Positions 12,594 through 21,563 of a DNA stretch of 64,000 nucleotides are shown one piece after another. Numbering within the stretch: position 1 is the first letter of the stretch; each line of letters opens with the position of its first letter. A model generated the notes under the pieces. That model saw only the letters and a list, made by a program, of their open reading frames with translations, did not search any database and had not been told where the DNA came from. The position numbers were made by a program, and so were the translations under genes. This DNA comes from Xestospongia bergquistia (taxonomy: Eukaryota; Porifera; Demospongiae; Haplosclerida; Petrosiidae), in NCBI GenBank assembly GCA_963965975.1, contig OZ014413.1, positions 6,021,501 through 6,085,500 on the forward strand. The letters run 5' to 3'.

Positions 12594-14288
12594 ATGGCCG
12601 ATGAAGTTACTCCATTAGTCTCTTTTTTCAATATTTCTAAAAATGTTGTAGCTCTATTTCATTTTACAAGGTGTCAATCATCTTGTGTCCAATCAAAAGG
12701 AGCCATTGTAGCCATTGTATGGAGTGTTCTGCTAGTAACAGCACTTGGTACTACTTTATTGCTCTCTAATCAATTCCCAACAATCTTTTTTAACTTATTT
12801 CCTGTGACATATGTGATAATGGTGGTACTATATCCTATTGTTCCAGCCCTAGGATTACTGGGTGAAAAGTGGACAAGATATAATGTTTTAATGTTGGGGT
12901 CAGTAACAATGTCCATTTCATATACTCTTGTGGTAGGACTTATAATGCTTAATCAATTTATTGATATAGGCAGTACAGTTCTACCAATTGTTCTGGTTAT
13001 AGCTTTTTGTCCTTACTTTTTTGGTTTGATGTTGTTTATAGCTAATATCATTCAATTTGGCACAGATCAATTGCCATTTGTACCTTCTGAACAACTAAGA
13101 AGTTTTATTTATTGGAATTTTTGGCCTTACTATCTCACCAGTACTATAATCTTGTTTGTTCTTTCAGTTGTCACAACCTTGGTTGTCCAGAATGCTAACT
13201 TGTACATTGGTATTTTTTTGTTTGGTTCAACTTTCATTGCTATTTGTGTTGGCTTCTTGTCTGTTTGTTGTTTCAAACATCACTTGATAATTGAGCCAGC
13301 TCAATACAACAATCCAGTCAAACTTATCTGGAGAGTAGTGAGATATGCTTTAAAAAATAAAGAACCAGTGAATCCCAGTGCCTTTACATATGGAGAATCT
13401 CCTCCGTCTAGACTAGACCTAGCTAAGGAGAGATATGGAGGACCATTTACAACTGGTCAAGTGGAAGATGTAAAGAGTTTTTTGTACATATTAAGTGTTC
13501 TGCTAACATCATATGGAATTTCTTTTAATTTAAGTTTTTCGTCAAATCTGTCAAACCAATACTTGGCTGTTTTAAACCTAGGAGGTAACAGGACAGCTAC
13601 TTTTACTGAAAGAATGATCCTGCAGTTTCCACTTACGATACCTTTCTTTGTTTTTTCTATGTATATTTTAACTTCTCAACTTTTAATTTTTCCTTTTTTC
13701 TCTCGCTTCATTCCAAGTATGTTGAAACGTATATGGATTGGACTAGTGGGTGTTTTATTACAGTTAGCTATCACAACTGTTATTGTTTATATAGTCAATA
13801 GAGATATTACTAGAAGTTTTGATAATGTTGTATGTCTTGAGATGACAGGGCATAATACATCTTATTATGATGCAGGAATGGAGATATTTACTTTACCTTA
13901 TCTTGTCGTGATATTACCACAATTCTTATCCGGTATTAGTTCAGTTGTTGTGACTGTGACAGGTTTTGAATTCATAATGGCTCAAGGTCCTCGAAATATG
14001 CAAGGCTTATTAATTGGATTATGGCTTATTGAAGGTAATGTATTTTTTAATATTAATTCTTTCTGTTATTGGGAATATTATGCTATTATCACTATTCTTG
14101 CATTGATATCAGTCATTGTTTACACTATTGCTGCATATAAATACAAGTACAGACAACGTAATGAGCTATCTGATGTTAATGAGAGAATTATTATTACAGA
14201 ATATACTGAAAGACAACTCTTTCGGAAATATAACATAGGCTTGGAAGATCAGCTACATTATGAAATTAACTCAATGATTGTGAACTAA
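12594..14288 (+). CDS. POT/SLC15-like proton-coupled oligopeptide transporter family protein
   Basis: A single uninterrupted 564-residue frame encodes a multi-pass membrane protein. Hydrophobic segments lie at about residues 35-57, 63-88, 97-118, 128-152, 170-198, 202-226, 290-311, 340-366, 374-401, 424-458 and 487-514, with a hydrophilic loop at about 227-290. Family-like motifs are LGLLGEKWTRYNVLMLGS (position of the POT G-x-LAD-x-x-GR loop), IANIIQFGTDQL (like the POT N-x-x-FGADQ signature), VEDVKSFLYIL, and GFEFIMAQGPRNMQGLLIG (like the LE-x-x-x-x-QAP-x-x-MK helix). The usual ExxER motif of the first POT helix is not found, so substrate and proton coupling are uncertain. Two broken relatives lie at 20496-21146 and 25564-26650, so this is a locally expanded family. 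A Gypsy element starts 203 bp after the stop. Family membership is moderately sure; peptide transport is inference. Confidence 0.75.
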   Translation: MADEVTPLVSFFNISKNVVALFHFTRCQSSCVQSKGAIVAIVWSVLLVTALGTTLLLSNQFPTIFFNLFPVTYVIMVVLYPIVPALGLLGEKWTRYNVLMLGSVTMSISYTLVVGLIMLNQFIDIGSTVLPIVLVIAFCPYFFGLMLFIANIIQFGTDQLPFVPSEQLRSFIYWNFWPYYLTSTIILFVLSVVTTLVVQNANLYIGIFLFGSTFIAICVGFLSVCCFKHHLIIEPAQYNNPVKLIWRVVRYALKNKEPVNPSAFTYGESPPSRLDLAKERYGGPFTTGQVEDVKSFLYILSVLLTSYGISFNLSFSSNLSNQYLAVLNLGGNRTATFTERMILQFPLTIPFFVFSMYILTSQLLIFPFFSRFIPSMLKRIWIGLVGVLLQLAITTVIVYIVNRDITRSFDNVVCLEMTGHNTSYYDAGMEIFTLPYLVVILPQFLSGISSVVVTVTGFEFIMAQGPRNMQGLLIGLWLIEGNVFFNINSFCYWEYYAIITILALISVIVYTIAAYKYKYRQRNELSDVNERIIITEYTERQLFRKYNIGLEDQLHYEINSMIVN

Positions 14289-14491
14289 TACTTATTTTGC
14301 TTTCCATATTAATGTTATTGTCTAATCAGCATGAATATTCAATGTCTTTTGAATGTGTGATATAAAAATGCTATTGTTTACTGTACTCAAAAATATGTAA
14401 ATTTAAGTTTATTATAATGAATCCTTTTTAAATTATTGTGATGTTTGCAGATTATTCAAGTGTTAGAAGGTTTTAAAAATTTGTAGTCTTG

Positions 14492-14735
14492 TGTAGTATG
14501 TTAACTACAATTTAATAGACTTGTTAATTTGTGTTATTGACACTTATGTATTGGTTTATTAGTTGTTAATCTTTTAGTGTTCACACCTTTTTGTTAGCAC
14601 TGTTTATCCTACTTGTATTTAAGTTACTCTCTTATGTTGTTGTAACAGTCTTCTTTATTGTTCTCCCATTATAAAGTTATAATAAAATATACACACTTTA
14701 AGTTGATATCTACGTGAAGTTAACAAGATATCACA
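14492..14735 (+). repeat. 5' LTR of the Gypsy element
   Basis: Starts TGTAGTATGTTAACTAC and ends GATATCACA. Its 3' partner is at 17651. An aataaaata word near 14690 may act as polyadenylation signal. The two copies differ near this word (tatacacac versus tattcacac) and at gatatctac versus gatgtctac. Confidence 0.95.
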
Positions 14736-14736
14736 A

Positions 14737-14750
14737 CTGGCGACGAGGGT
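14737..14750 (+). other. Probable tRNA primer-binding site
   Basis: The sequence ctggcgacgaggg starts one or two bases after the end of the 5' LTR, the expected place and TGGCGA-type start for a Gypsy primer-binding site. I cannot name the tRNA from memory with confidence. Confidence 0.6.
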
Positions 14751-14758
14751 TCGTGGAT

Positions 14759-15724
14759 ATGGCAAGGTCTACTTTTGGGCAACTTCAGGAGTTTCAACCT
14801 GAATCAGAAACGATTGCAGCCTATTTGGAACGTGCAAGTCTCTATTTCCAAGCTAACTCTATTGCAGAAGAGAAGCAAGTAGCAGTATTCCTAAGCGTAA
14901 TTGGAGCGAAGAATTACTCTTTACTACGCAGTCTCACAGCACCAGAAAGGCCACAAGACAAGTCCTACGAGGACCTTGTGAGTGCACTCACGACACATTT
15001 TCAGCCAAAGCCGATAGTCATTGCAGAAAGGTTCCATTTTTATCGTCGAAATCAAGCAGTCGGAGAATCGCTGGCACAGTACATAGCCGAACTACGTCGG
15101 CTAGCTACTCACTGCGCCTTTGGCGAGCAGCTAAATGACGCACTACGGGATAGACTCGTATGTGGGCTGAGAAGTGAAAGCATTCAAAAAAGATTGCTAA
15201 CAGAGGACAATTTAACATTTGCGAAAGCTTATGATCTCGCCCAAGGAATGGAAGCGGCAGACAAGAACTCGAAGTCTCTACAAGGAGGAGACGGGATAGT
15301 CCAAAAGATAACACGGCCCTCCCAGAAACCCAAAGATAAAGGGGGAAGAGAAGCCTGCTATCGATGTGGTAAGCAAAATCACACGGCGAAAGAATGTAGA
15401 TTTCTAGATGCCAAATGTCACAACTGTGGCAAGAAAGGGCACATTGCAACAGTTTGCCGATCAAAGCCAGCTAAATCAAATGCAAATAGACGTAATCCAT
15501 GGACGAAGTATGTGGACTCAAAGGATAGCGATGCAGAGGATCATCAGCTGTTAACAATTGGAGAAAAGTCTACTAGACCAATCACCTACAGAATTCTGTG
15601 GAATATTTGGGCCACAAGATTGATGCAGAGGGTTTGCATACTACAAATAGTAAGCTCGAAGCAATTGTTCATGCTCCAGAACCGAGAAATATCCAAGAGC
15701 TCCGATCTTTTCTCGGACTGTTAA
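14759..15724 (+). CDS. gag: Gypsy Gag polyprotein (deletion-altered 3' end)
   Basis: The ATG at 14759 (MARSTFGQLQEFQPESE) follows the primer-binding region; the same frame is open a little further upstream into the LTR, but without an ATG. The N-terminal 190 residues are an alpha-helical retrotransposon capsid-like region. They are followed by two CCHC zinc knuckles, CYRCGKQNHTAKEC and CHNCGKKGHIATVC, which bind RNA during particle assembly. After about 15580 the frame runs out of genuine gag sequence, across a deletion junction, and reads the RT region out of frame to a stop at 15724. The protein made would be a near-complete Gag with an unrelated tail. Confidence 0.85.
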   Translation: MARSTFGQLQEFQPESETIAAYLERASLYFQANSIAEEKQVAVFLSVIGAKNYSLLRSLTAPERPQDKSYEDLVSALTTHFQPKPIVIAERFHFYRRNQAVGESLAQYIAELRRLATHCAFGEQLNDALRDRLVCGLRSESIQKRLLTEDNLTFAKAYDLAQGMEAADKNSKSLQGGDGIVQKITRPSQKPKDKGGREACYRCGKQNHTAKECRFLDAKCHNCGKKGHIATVCRSKPAKSNANRRNPWTKYVDSKDSDAEDHQLLTIGEKSTRPITYRILWNIWATRLMQRVCILQIVSSKQLFMLQNREISKSSDLFSDC

Positions 15725-17634
15725 ACTATTACGGAAAGTTCATACCTAATCTAGCCACTATCATCCACCCACTGAATAACTTGCTACAACACAACTGTAA
15801 GTGGCAGTGGACGTCTGAATGTTCAGAAGCTTTCCAAGAAGCAAAGAAGGCCTTAACTACATCCCAGGTATTAGTTCATTATGACCCTACTTTACCTCTT
15901 TCACTTGCAGGGGATGCTTCAGCATACGGTATTGGAGCCGTCATCTCTCATACGTTACCAGATGGAAGTGAACGACCAATTGCATTTGCCTCGAGGACAC
16001 TTTCATCAAGTGAGAGAAACTATGCACAGTTAGAGAAGGAAGCTCTATCTCTTATCTATGGAGTGAAAAAGTTCCATCAATACCTCTATGGGTGTAAGTT
16101 CACTCTTTACACAGACCACAAACCACTCACGGCAATATTTGGAGCCAAAAAGGGAATACCTCCACTAGCAGCAGCACGTTTACAACGATGGGCAATTCTC
16201 TTATCAGCCTACCAGTTTAATATTGAGTACAAGTCGACACTCACTCATGCTAATGCAGATGGATTGTCTCGACTACCATTACCAGACTCTAGAGAAGATG
16301 CTGTTGTCTCTTCTAGAGAACCTACAATTTTCAATTTATCACAGATACAAACATTGCCAGTCACGGCAGTGCAGATTGAAACTGCGACAAGGAATGACCC
16401 AGTTCTTAGTAAAGTTCTGACTTACACTAGAGGTGAATGGCCAAGAGTAATTCCACATAAACTGAAACCCTTCAGTACAAGAAGTCAAGAATTAACGCTG
16501 GAGGGAGATTGTATAATGTGGGGAATACGTGTAATTATTCCAAAGAAATTTCAAAACTATGTATTAGAAGAGCTACACAATGAGCACATAGGCATGTCAA
16601 GAATGAAGAGTCTTGCAAGAAGCTATGTGTGGTGGCCAGGCCTTGATAAAGATATTGAGGACCTCGCTAAATCATGTCTAGCATGTCAAAGCCATAAGCA
16701 TGCACCGGCAGTAGCCCCACTTCATCCTTGGACATGGCCTACATCACCGTGGAACAGAATCCATATTGACTTCACAGGTCCATTTCAAGGAAAGATGTTT
16801 TTGATAGTAGTTGACGCACACTCTAAATGGCCTGAAGTGTTTGAAATGTCGAGTACTACCGTACCAGCAACCATAGCTACCTTACGAAGAATATTCTCAT
16901 CGTATGGTTTACCTCAGCAACTGGTCTCAGACAATGGACCACAATTTACGTCTGAAGAATTTTGCACCTTTCTCAAAGAAAACGGTGTGAAGCATATTCG
17001 CTGCTCACCCTATCATCCGTCATCAAATGGCTTAGCAGAACGCTTTGTCCAAACTTTTAAGCAAGCTATGAAAGCTAGCACAAACAGTAACAGAAGTTTC
17101 CAGCATCGCCTGGCTAACTTTCTTTTTAGATACCGTACGACACCACACGCTACTACGAATAGAGCACTATGTATGATGTTTCTTAACAGAAGTTTACGAT
17201 CTCGGTTTGATCTGCTTAAACCTAACCCTAAAGAAAGAGTTATTGAAAAACAAGCTGAACAAGCAAGACACCATGATCGCCATTCTACATCAAGAGAAAT
17301 GATTGTAGGACAAAACGTAATGGCAAGAAATTTTCGTCAAGGAGAAAAATGGATACCAGGAGTTATTGTTAGGAGATTAGGGCCACTAACCTATTTAATT
17401 GAACTAAAACAAGGATTATGTTGGAAAAGACATATTGACCATCTTAGGAAATGGAATGGTAGTTACCCACCTAATAATGTTATGGATGATGCATTTATGA
17501 TGTTACCATCACAGCCCAGAACAGAAGCACCTCAACTAGTTCAAGAAGAATCTCGGTATCCTATTCGTAATCGCAGACCACCTGAAAGACTTACTTATTA
17601 TGATCATGTAACCCCAACAGCAGTAACTACTTAA
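15586..17634 (+). CDS. pol: Gypsy Pol fragment: RT end, RNase H, integrase
   Basis: The open frame enters at the deletion junction in the last part of RT (SVEYLGHKIDAEGLHTT, LRSFLGLLNYYGKFIP). It continues through RNase H (GDASAYGIGAVISH, LEKEALSLIYGVKKFHQYLY, YTDHKPL) and a linker. The integrase follows with an HHCC zinc finger (HNEHIGMSRMKSLARS to CLACQ) and a DDE core: HIDFTGPF, LVSDNGPQF, and GLAERFVQTFK with the catalytic Glu. A GPY/F-like patch (RRLGPLTYLIEL) and a basic tail lie at the C-terminus. There is no ATG at the start; the frame is -1 relative to gag, so expression would need frameshifting. Protease and the RT catalytic YxDD are absent. The integrase itself looks intact. Confidence 0.9.
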   Translation, partial: LQNSVEYLGHKIDAEGLHTTNSKLEAIVHAPEPRNIQELRSFLGLLNYYGKFIPNLATIIHPLNNLLQHNCKWQWTSECSEAFQEAKKALTTSQVLVHYDPTLPLSLAGDASAYGIGAVISHTLPDGSERPIAFASRTLSSSERNYAQLEKEALSLIYGVKKFHQYLYGCKFTLYTDHKPLTAIFGAKKGIPPLAAARLQRWAILLSAYQFNIEYKSTLTHANADGLSRLPLPDSREDAVVSSREPTIFNLSQIQTLPVTAVQIETATRNDPVLSKVLTYTRGEWPRVIPHKLKPFSTRSQELTLEGDCIMWGIRVIIPKKFQNYVLEELHNEHIGMSRMKSLARSYVWWPGLDKDIEDLAKSCLACQSHKHAPAVAPLHPWTWPTSPWNRIHIDFTGPFQGKMFLIVVDAHSKWPEVFEMSSTTVPATIATLRRIFSSYGLPQQLVSDNGPQFTSEEFCTFLKENGVKHIRCSPYHPSSNGLAERFVQTFKQAMKASTNSNRSFQHRLANFLFRYRTTPHATTNRALCMMFLNRSLRSRFDLLKPNPKERVIEKQAEQARHHDRHSTSREMIVGQNVMARNFRQGEKWIPGVIVRRLGPLTYLIELKQGLCWKRHIDHLRKWNGSYPPNNVMDDAFMMLPSQPRTEAPQLVQEESRYPIRNRRPPERLTYYDHVTPTAVTT

Positions 17635-17641
17635 GTTAATT

Positions 17642-17650
17642 GGGGAGGAA
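17642..17650 (+). other. Polypurine tract of the Gypsy element
   Basis: The purine run ggggaggaa sits directly against the first base of the 3' LTR, the canonical position for plus-strand priming. The same motif (complement) abuts the LTR of the second Gypsy element at 21564. Confidence 0.85.
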
Positions 17651-17894
17651 TGTAGTATGTTAACTACAATTTAATAGACTTGTTAATTTGTGTTATTGAC
17701 ACTTATGTATTGGTTTATTAGTTGTTAATCTTTTAGTGTTCACACCTTTTTGTTAGCACTGTTTATCCTACTTGTATTTAAGTTACTCTCTTATGTTGTT
17801 GTAACAGTCTTCTTTATTGTTCTCCCATTATAAAGTTATAATAAAATATTCACACTTTAAGTTGATGTCTACGTGAAGTTAACAAGATATCACA
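17651..17894 (+). repeat. 3' LTR of the Gypsy element
   Basis: Partner of the LTR at 14492-14735 with the same length and ends. The target duplication TCTTG follows at 17895-17899. Confidence 0.95.
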
Positions 17895-17899
17895 TCTTG

Positions 17900-20189
17900 T
17901 ATGTGTTTTAAAAAAGGTTTAGAATCTGCAACACATTGTACTTCAATGATTTCCTACCTTGTTGCTTTTATGTACTCCCATTTTCAACTTTTAAGACAAT
18001 CAATGCTAAGGCTATTAGTGCTAGGGATGTTTCATTATAAAGAGAACTAGCAACAAAACTTTCTGTGGCATTGTATATTTAAGATAGAAACTAGTGCAGT
18101 TGAATTAATCTTAAACAAACTTCACTGGTCCTCTCCCAGCTAAGTTGATTCCCGTCCTAGTGTACGAGCTTATTTTCTTACAAAACCATCCGTGGTACTC
18201 AATAGCCCCATTTTGGGAATCTACAAACAGCAATCATCTTTGTACATTCCTTTAAAGCATCATGTCATTGGTTCAGAGTAACAAAAATTAATATTTCAGA
18301 AGTTCAGAAAAGCTGTTATGATATTGCATGATCAAAAGTGATCCAGTGAACAACACAAAACAAGTCTCTCACACCAACAGTAGTTAGTGACACACACTAC
18401 CCAATGAAGTGTGAACTATAATGAGTATATTCACCACACAAATTTTCACAACTATACTATATGGATGCTTATTTGAAGATCACACAGGATATGGGCAAGT
18501 CTCTTTACAAATAACTTTAGAGTCTCAAGTTGCTATGTTAATTGACATAAACTTTAAGATTAGCAAAGCTTAAATGTTCACATGTAGGGTGATCATTTTT
18601 CAAAACATAACAATTAGTAATGAATAAATTTTCTAAGTCTATGTCCCACAATAGCTCAAAGACAAAATCAACAGTAAATATATAATCATACTTCGGTAAG
18701 GCAGGGAAGAGGGATTGCTGAGTTGATTTTTGTTAATCTCTGACCCTGACAATAATGTCACTTAAAATTGCCAAACGGCAAGAATCTGCATTGACAAATT
18801 CCCTTTTATTGTCTTTAAACATTGCATGACTGACATCAACATCTAGAAAAGACTCAAAGATCTTGAAAGATATATAACTCAAAACAAATACAACACTCAT
18901 TTTGTTAATAACTATTGTGTTCTTACCTGAATCAGAAAATAATTCATCTAACTCAATAGTCTCTGCATTATAGGCCATTCTTGATCTTATCAACCTGGTA
19001 TCTCTCTTTCTTGATCCTAACTTTCACTTGATCCTAAATATGATAGTCACAAGATATAATAACACCTCAGCATAGTAACATAAAAGAGGGTAAGATAAAT
19101 TAAAAGTATCAAATGTGCCTCAAATATGAACTCCTATACATACTATGTTTTGATAGCTGTTTGTTCAATGAATGTGCTTATACAAAGATACAGACAGTCC
19201 GAAATTGACTCTTATTCTCCATTACAGTTCAAATCATTGATATGAATATACCACTATAGACACATACAAAGCGAGTTTTTGTTTCGTACAAAATTGTAAT
19301 CAAAATGTTATGACAACCCCACTTATAAAGCAGCACTTTGGTTCAATAGTAACTGAAAATAATTTTATTAAAAGAATAGACTATTATTATTATTATTATA
19401 TAACATGTGCTGTCTGTTTAAATTTACAGTAGCTCAATCTCTACAAGAAATGAGATGATTTACGATTGGACTATCATATACTACAACAGGAATTAGTTTA
19501 GCTATTAATTATATTAGCGAATATACACGTTAGCGTGTGAAGGGAAATTTTACTGTCAAAACATTTACTTTCATCTATTCAAAAATATGATTTTTTAAAT
19601 AATCGTTATTGTGTTCATGTTTCATATATCTCTCATAATGTTCCTCAGTTATTAAATGCACAAAAAAGAAATGGGACTATTAGAGTCCATACATTACAAT
19701 TATAGTTAATACAGACATAGGTATGTCATGGTATTGGACACAGATATAACTTTGAATCGTCTGAACTTTAAATTTAACTAAAGTCTTTGATTATAAATAT
19801 AATCATTGAATTTAGTCATATACTTTATTTTCTATGTTTTTTCTTCATAAAATGGTTGATATAGCTAAATCCTTTAACTTCAGTGACAACGTTAATGTCA
19901 AAGCTTATACTTAGTAATTGAAATGATGAATGGTATATCTATTATCAAATTAAGACATGAAGACAACTGACCATCCACAAAAATTCAATACATTCACTGA
20001 GAGCAAAATTTCTAATTCTACCTTATATTCTGACGATATATCTTTAGTTTAACAAATATATTACAAATATTTATAAGATAATAGCTTTGGGGTTGATAAT
20101 TAAATTGATTGATAGTTTTAGTTTCACTATAAGTATTAACAAATGATTAAAGCTATGTAACACAACCAATAATGAATGATTGTAACAAA
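17900..20189. other. Intergenic, no gene recognised
   Basis: AT-rich. A minus-strand frame at 18733-18993 (86 codons; a possible start MAYNAETIELDELFSDS is followed by a good donor gtaagaac at 18925) is the only hint of coding, but no domain is recognisable and I could not complete a splice model. A short (TTA/ATT)n run occurs near 19383-19400. Confidence 0.4.
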
Positions 20190-20462
20190 AATAAGCATAA
20201 TATTGTTTTGATTACTGGTTTGTCTATGGAATTAATATTGATTGTTTATCAAATGCTAGAACTAATAATAATATTCCTAAAAATAAACATAATATTGATT
20301 TATTAATAATAATGTACTTATGGAATGGACTTTTTATCAAATGTTAGAATTGATAATGAAATTATGGTTGTCAATAGATAAAATCATCATTAGTTCTAAC
20401 ATTTGATAAGCAGTCAATTCCATAGGTACATTATTAGAAAAAAATAGTATTTTGTTTATTTT
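20190..20462. repeat. Foldback (long inverted-repeat) element with an extra direct copy
   Basis: The arms 20307-20358 and 20385-20436 (52 bp, about seven mismatches) are inverted around a 26-bp loop. Weaker pairing extends outward to about 20278 and 20462 (aaaataaaca...). A third, direct copy of the arm core (tttatcaaatgctagaact) is at 20225-20268, preceded by an aagcataatattg word that repeats near 20286. This is a foldback or MITE-like structure next to the transporter pseudogene. No target duplication was identified. Confidence 0.75.
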
Positions 20463-20495
20463 CAGTTGGTATCAAAAATGTTTGTTACATGCAAC

Positions 20496-21146
20496 TTATA
20501 TATTGAGATACAATATCAGCTTTTTATGAGGTTGTGTCCAAAGAAAATTATCTTTGCTAGCAACTATTATGACAAAATATGTTGTTGTAAATAATAACAA
20601 AACCAGCTCAACTCCAATTCTTTTAAGCATACTTGCAATATAATTGTGAAAACAAGGATATATGATTAATTGATAGAAGAGAATTAAAAATGAAACTACT
20701 AAAGTATGTAATGACATTTTAAACATAAAGGAATCCAGAAAAGTGTATCTATTTATAATTATTATTTATGGTAACTAATCAATTTAATCCTTTCAACACA
20801 AATATGTTCAATGACCTATCACAAATAAATAATGGTGCCAATGATACAACTACCATGACATTCTCTAGCGGAGATCTTTTGAGAAGGATCTGCCATATTT
20901 GTTCTTACCTAAGTCTAACCTGGAAGGTGGTTGTCCTTCCAAATACATGAAGGCACTTTGATTACTGGCATATTTATTTTCCCCATCATAGTCAAGTACT
21001 TTAGCAATTAATTTGACAGGATTGATAATATGACATATAGTATCTAGCCAATGTTTAAAGAGTAAGTTAGTGACTATGATATGATAATGGATACTGACAC
21101 ACCTGATAATACATGGGACTCTATAATGAATTGATTTATTAAGCAC
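20496..21146 (-). pseudogene. Decayed POT/SLC15-like transporter paralogue
   Basis: Read on the minus strand, the 5' part (21146 down to about 20865) contains NPVKLIAKVLDYDGENKYAS and GQPPSRLDLGKNKYG. These align with NPVKLIWRVVRYALKNKEPV and ESPPSRLDLAKERYG of the intact transporter. The 3' part (20726 to about 20496) contains LIIYPCFHNYIASMLKRIGV, aligning with LLIFPFFSRFIPSMLKRIWI. Stops and frame changes lie between, and both the N-terminal half and the last helices are missing. It is more diverged than the plus-strand relative at 25564. Confidence 0.8.
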
Positions 21147-21337
21147 TCCCCAATTACGATAAAGAGAAAAATTGTAGGTATACTCAGAAACTAGTAATAT
21201 ATAATAGTACTTAGCTCATCACCTGAAACACTAATTACTTGATCAATGTTAAATTGACATATTTGATCATTGACATGAAAATCCAATCACTTATAACAAA
21301 TAGGAAATACCTCTAATTATCTGAAACAACACATAAT

Positions 21338-21563
21338 TGTGGTATTTAAGTTAAATTGAAATAATTTTAATGGATAGAATGAAAACTCTAGTACAAGTAA
21401 AAACTAAATCCTATTTATACAAAATCAATAACAATAAACAAAAGAGCTAAGTGACAAAACTATTAACACAATTAGCACCAATTTACAGTAGAGATACTAA
21501 CTAAGATAATTACAAACAAAACCTAAGTGTTAAAGAGTTGAAAAGAGTTGAGAGGATATCACA
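21338..21563 (-). repeat. LTR of the minus-strand Gypsy element
   Basis: On the minus strand it starts TGTGATATCCTC directly after a purine tract (GGGGAGGAA) and probably ends in TACCACA, giving about 226 bp. A TATA-like tataaatagg lies in the middle. The far end is inferred from the TGT...ACA rule, as no second LTR is present in the window for comparison. Confidence 0.65.

Larger units (their letters stand above)
14492..17894 (+). mobile_element. Young, internally deleted Gypsy (Ty3) LTR retrotransposon
   Basis: Complete element bounds are visible: LTRs 14492-14735 and 17651-17894 (244 bp each; I see two differences between them) begin TGTAG and end CACA. They are flanked by the 5-bp target duplication TCTTG at 14487-14491 and 17895-17899. 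A primer-binding-like tggcgacgaggg follows the 5' LTR and a purine tract ggggaggaa precedes the 3' LTR. Coding order is gag, then the last part of RT, RNase H and integrase. Protease and most of RT, including the YxDD box, are missing, so the copy is non-autonomous. Near-identical LTRs indicate a recent insertion, probably mobilised in trans. It lies in the 3' flank of the transporter gene in the same orientation and could supply that gene's transcript end. Confidence 0.95.

Noticed and set aside
15105-15464. 119-codon minus-strand frame inside the Gypsy gag
   Set aside because: It is a shadow of the plus-strand gag coding sequence with zinc knuckles.
18733-18993. 86-codon minus-strand frame with possible start exon MAYNAETIELDELFSDS
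   Set aside because: The donor after the putative first exon is good, but the downstream acceptor options give immediate stops in the required phase. No domain was recognised.
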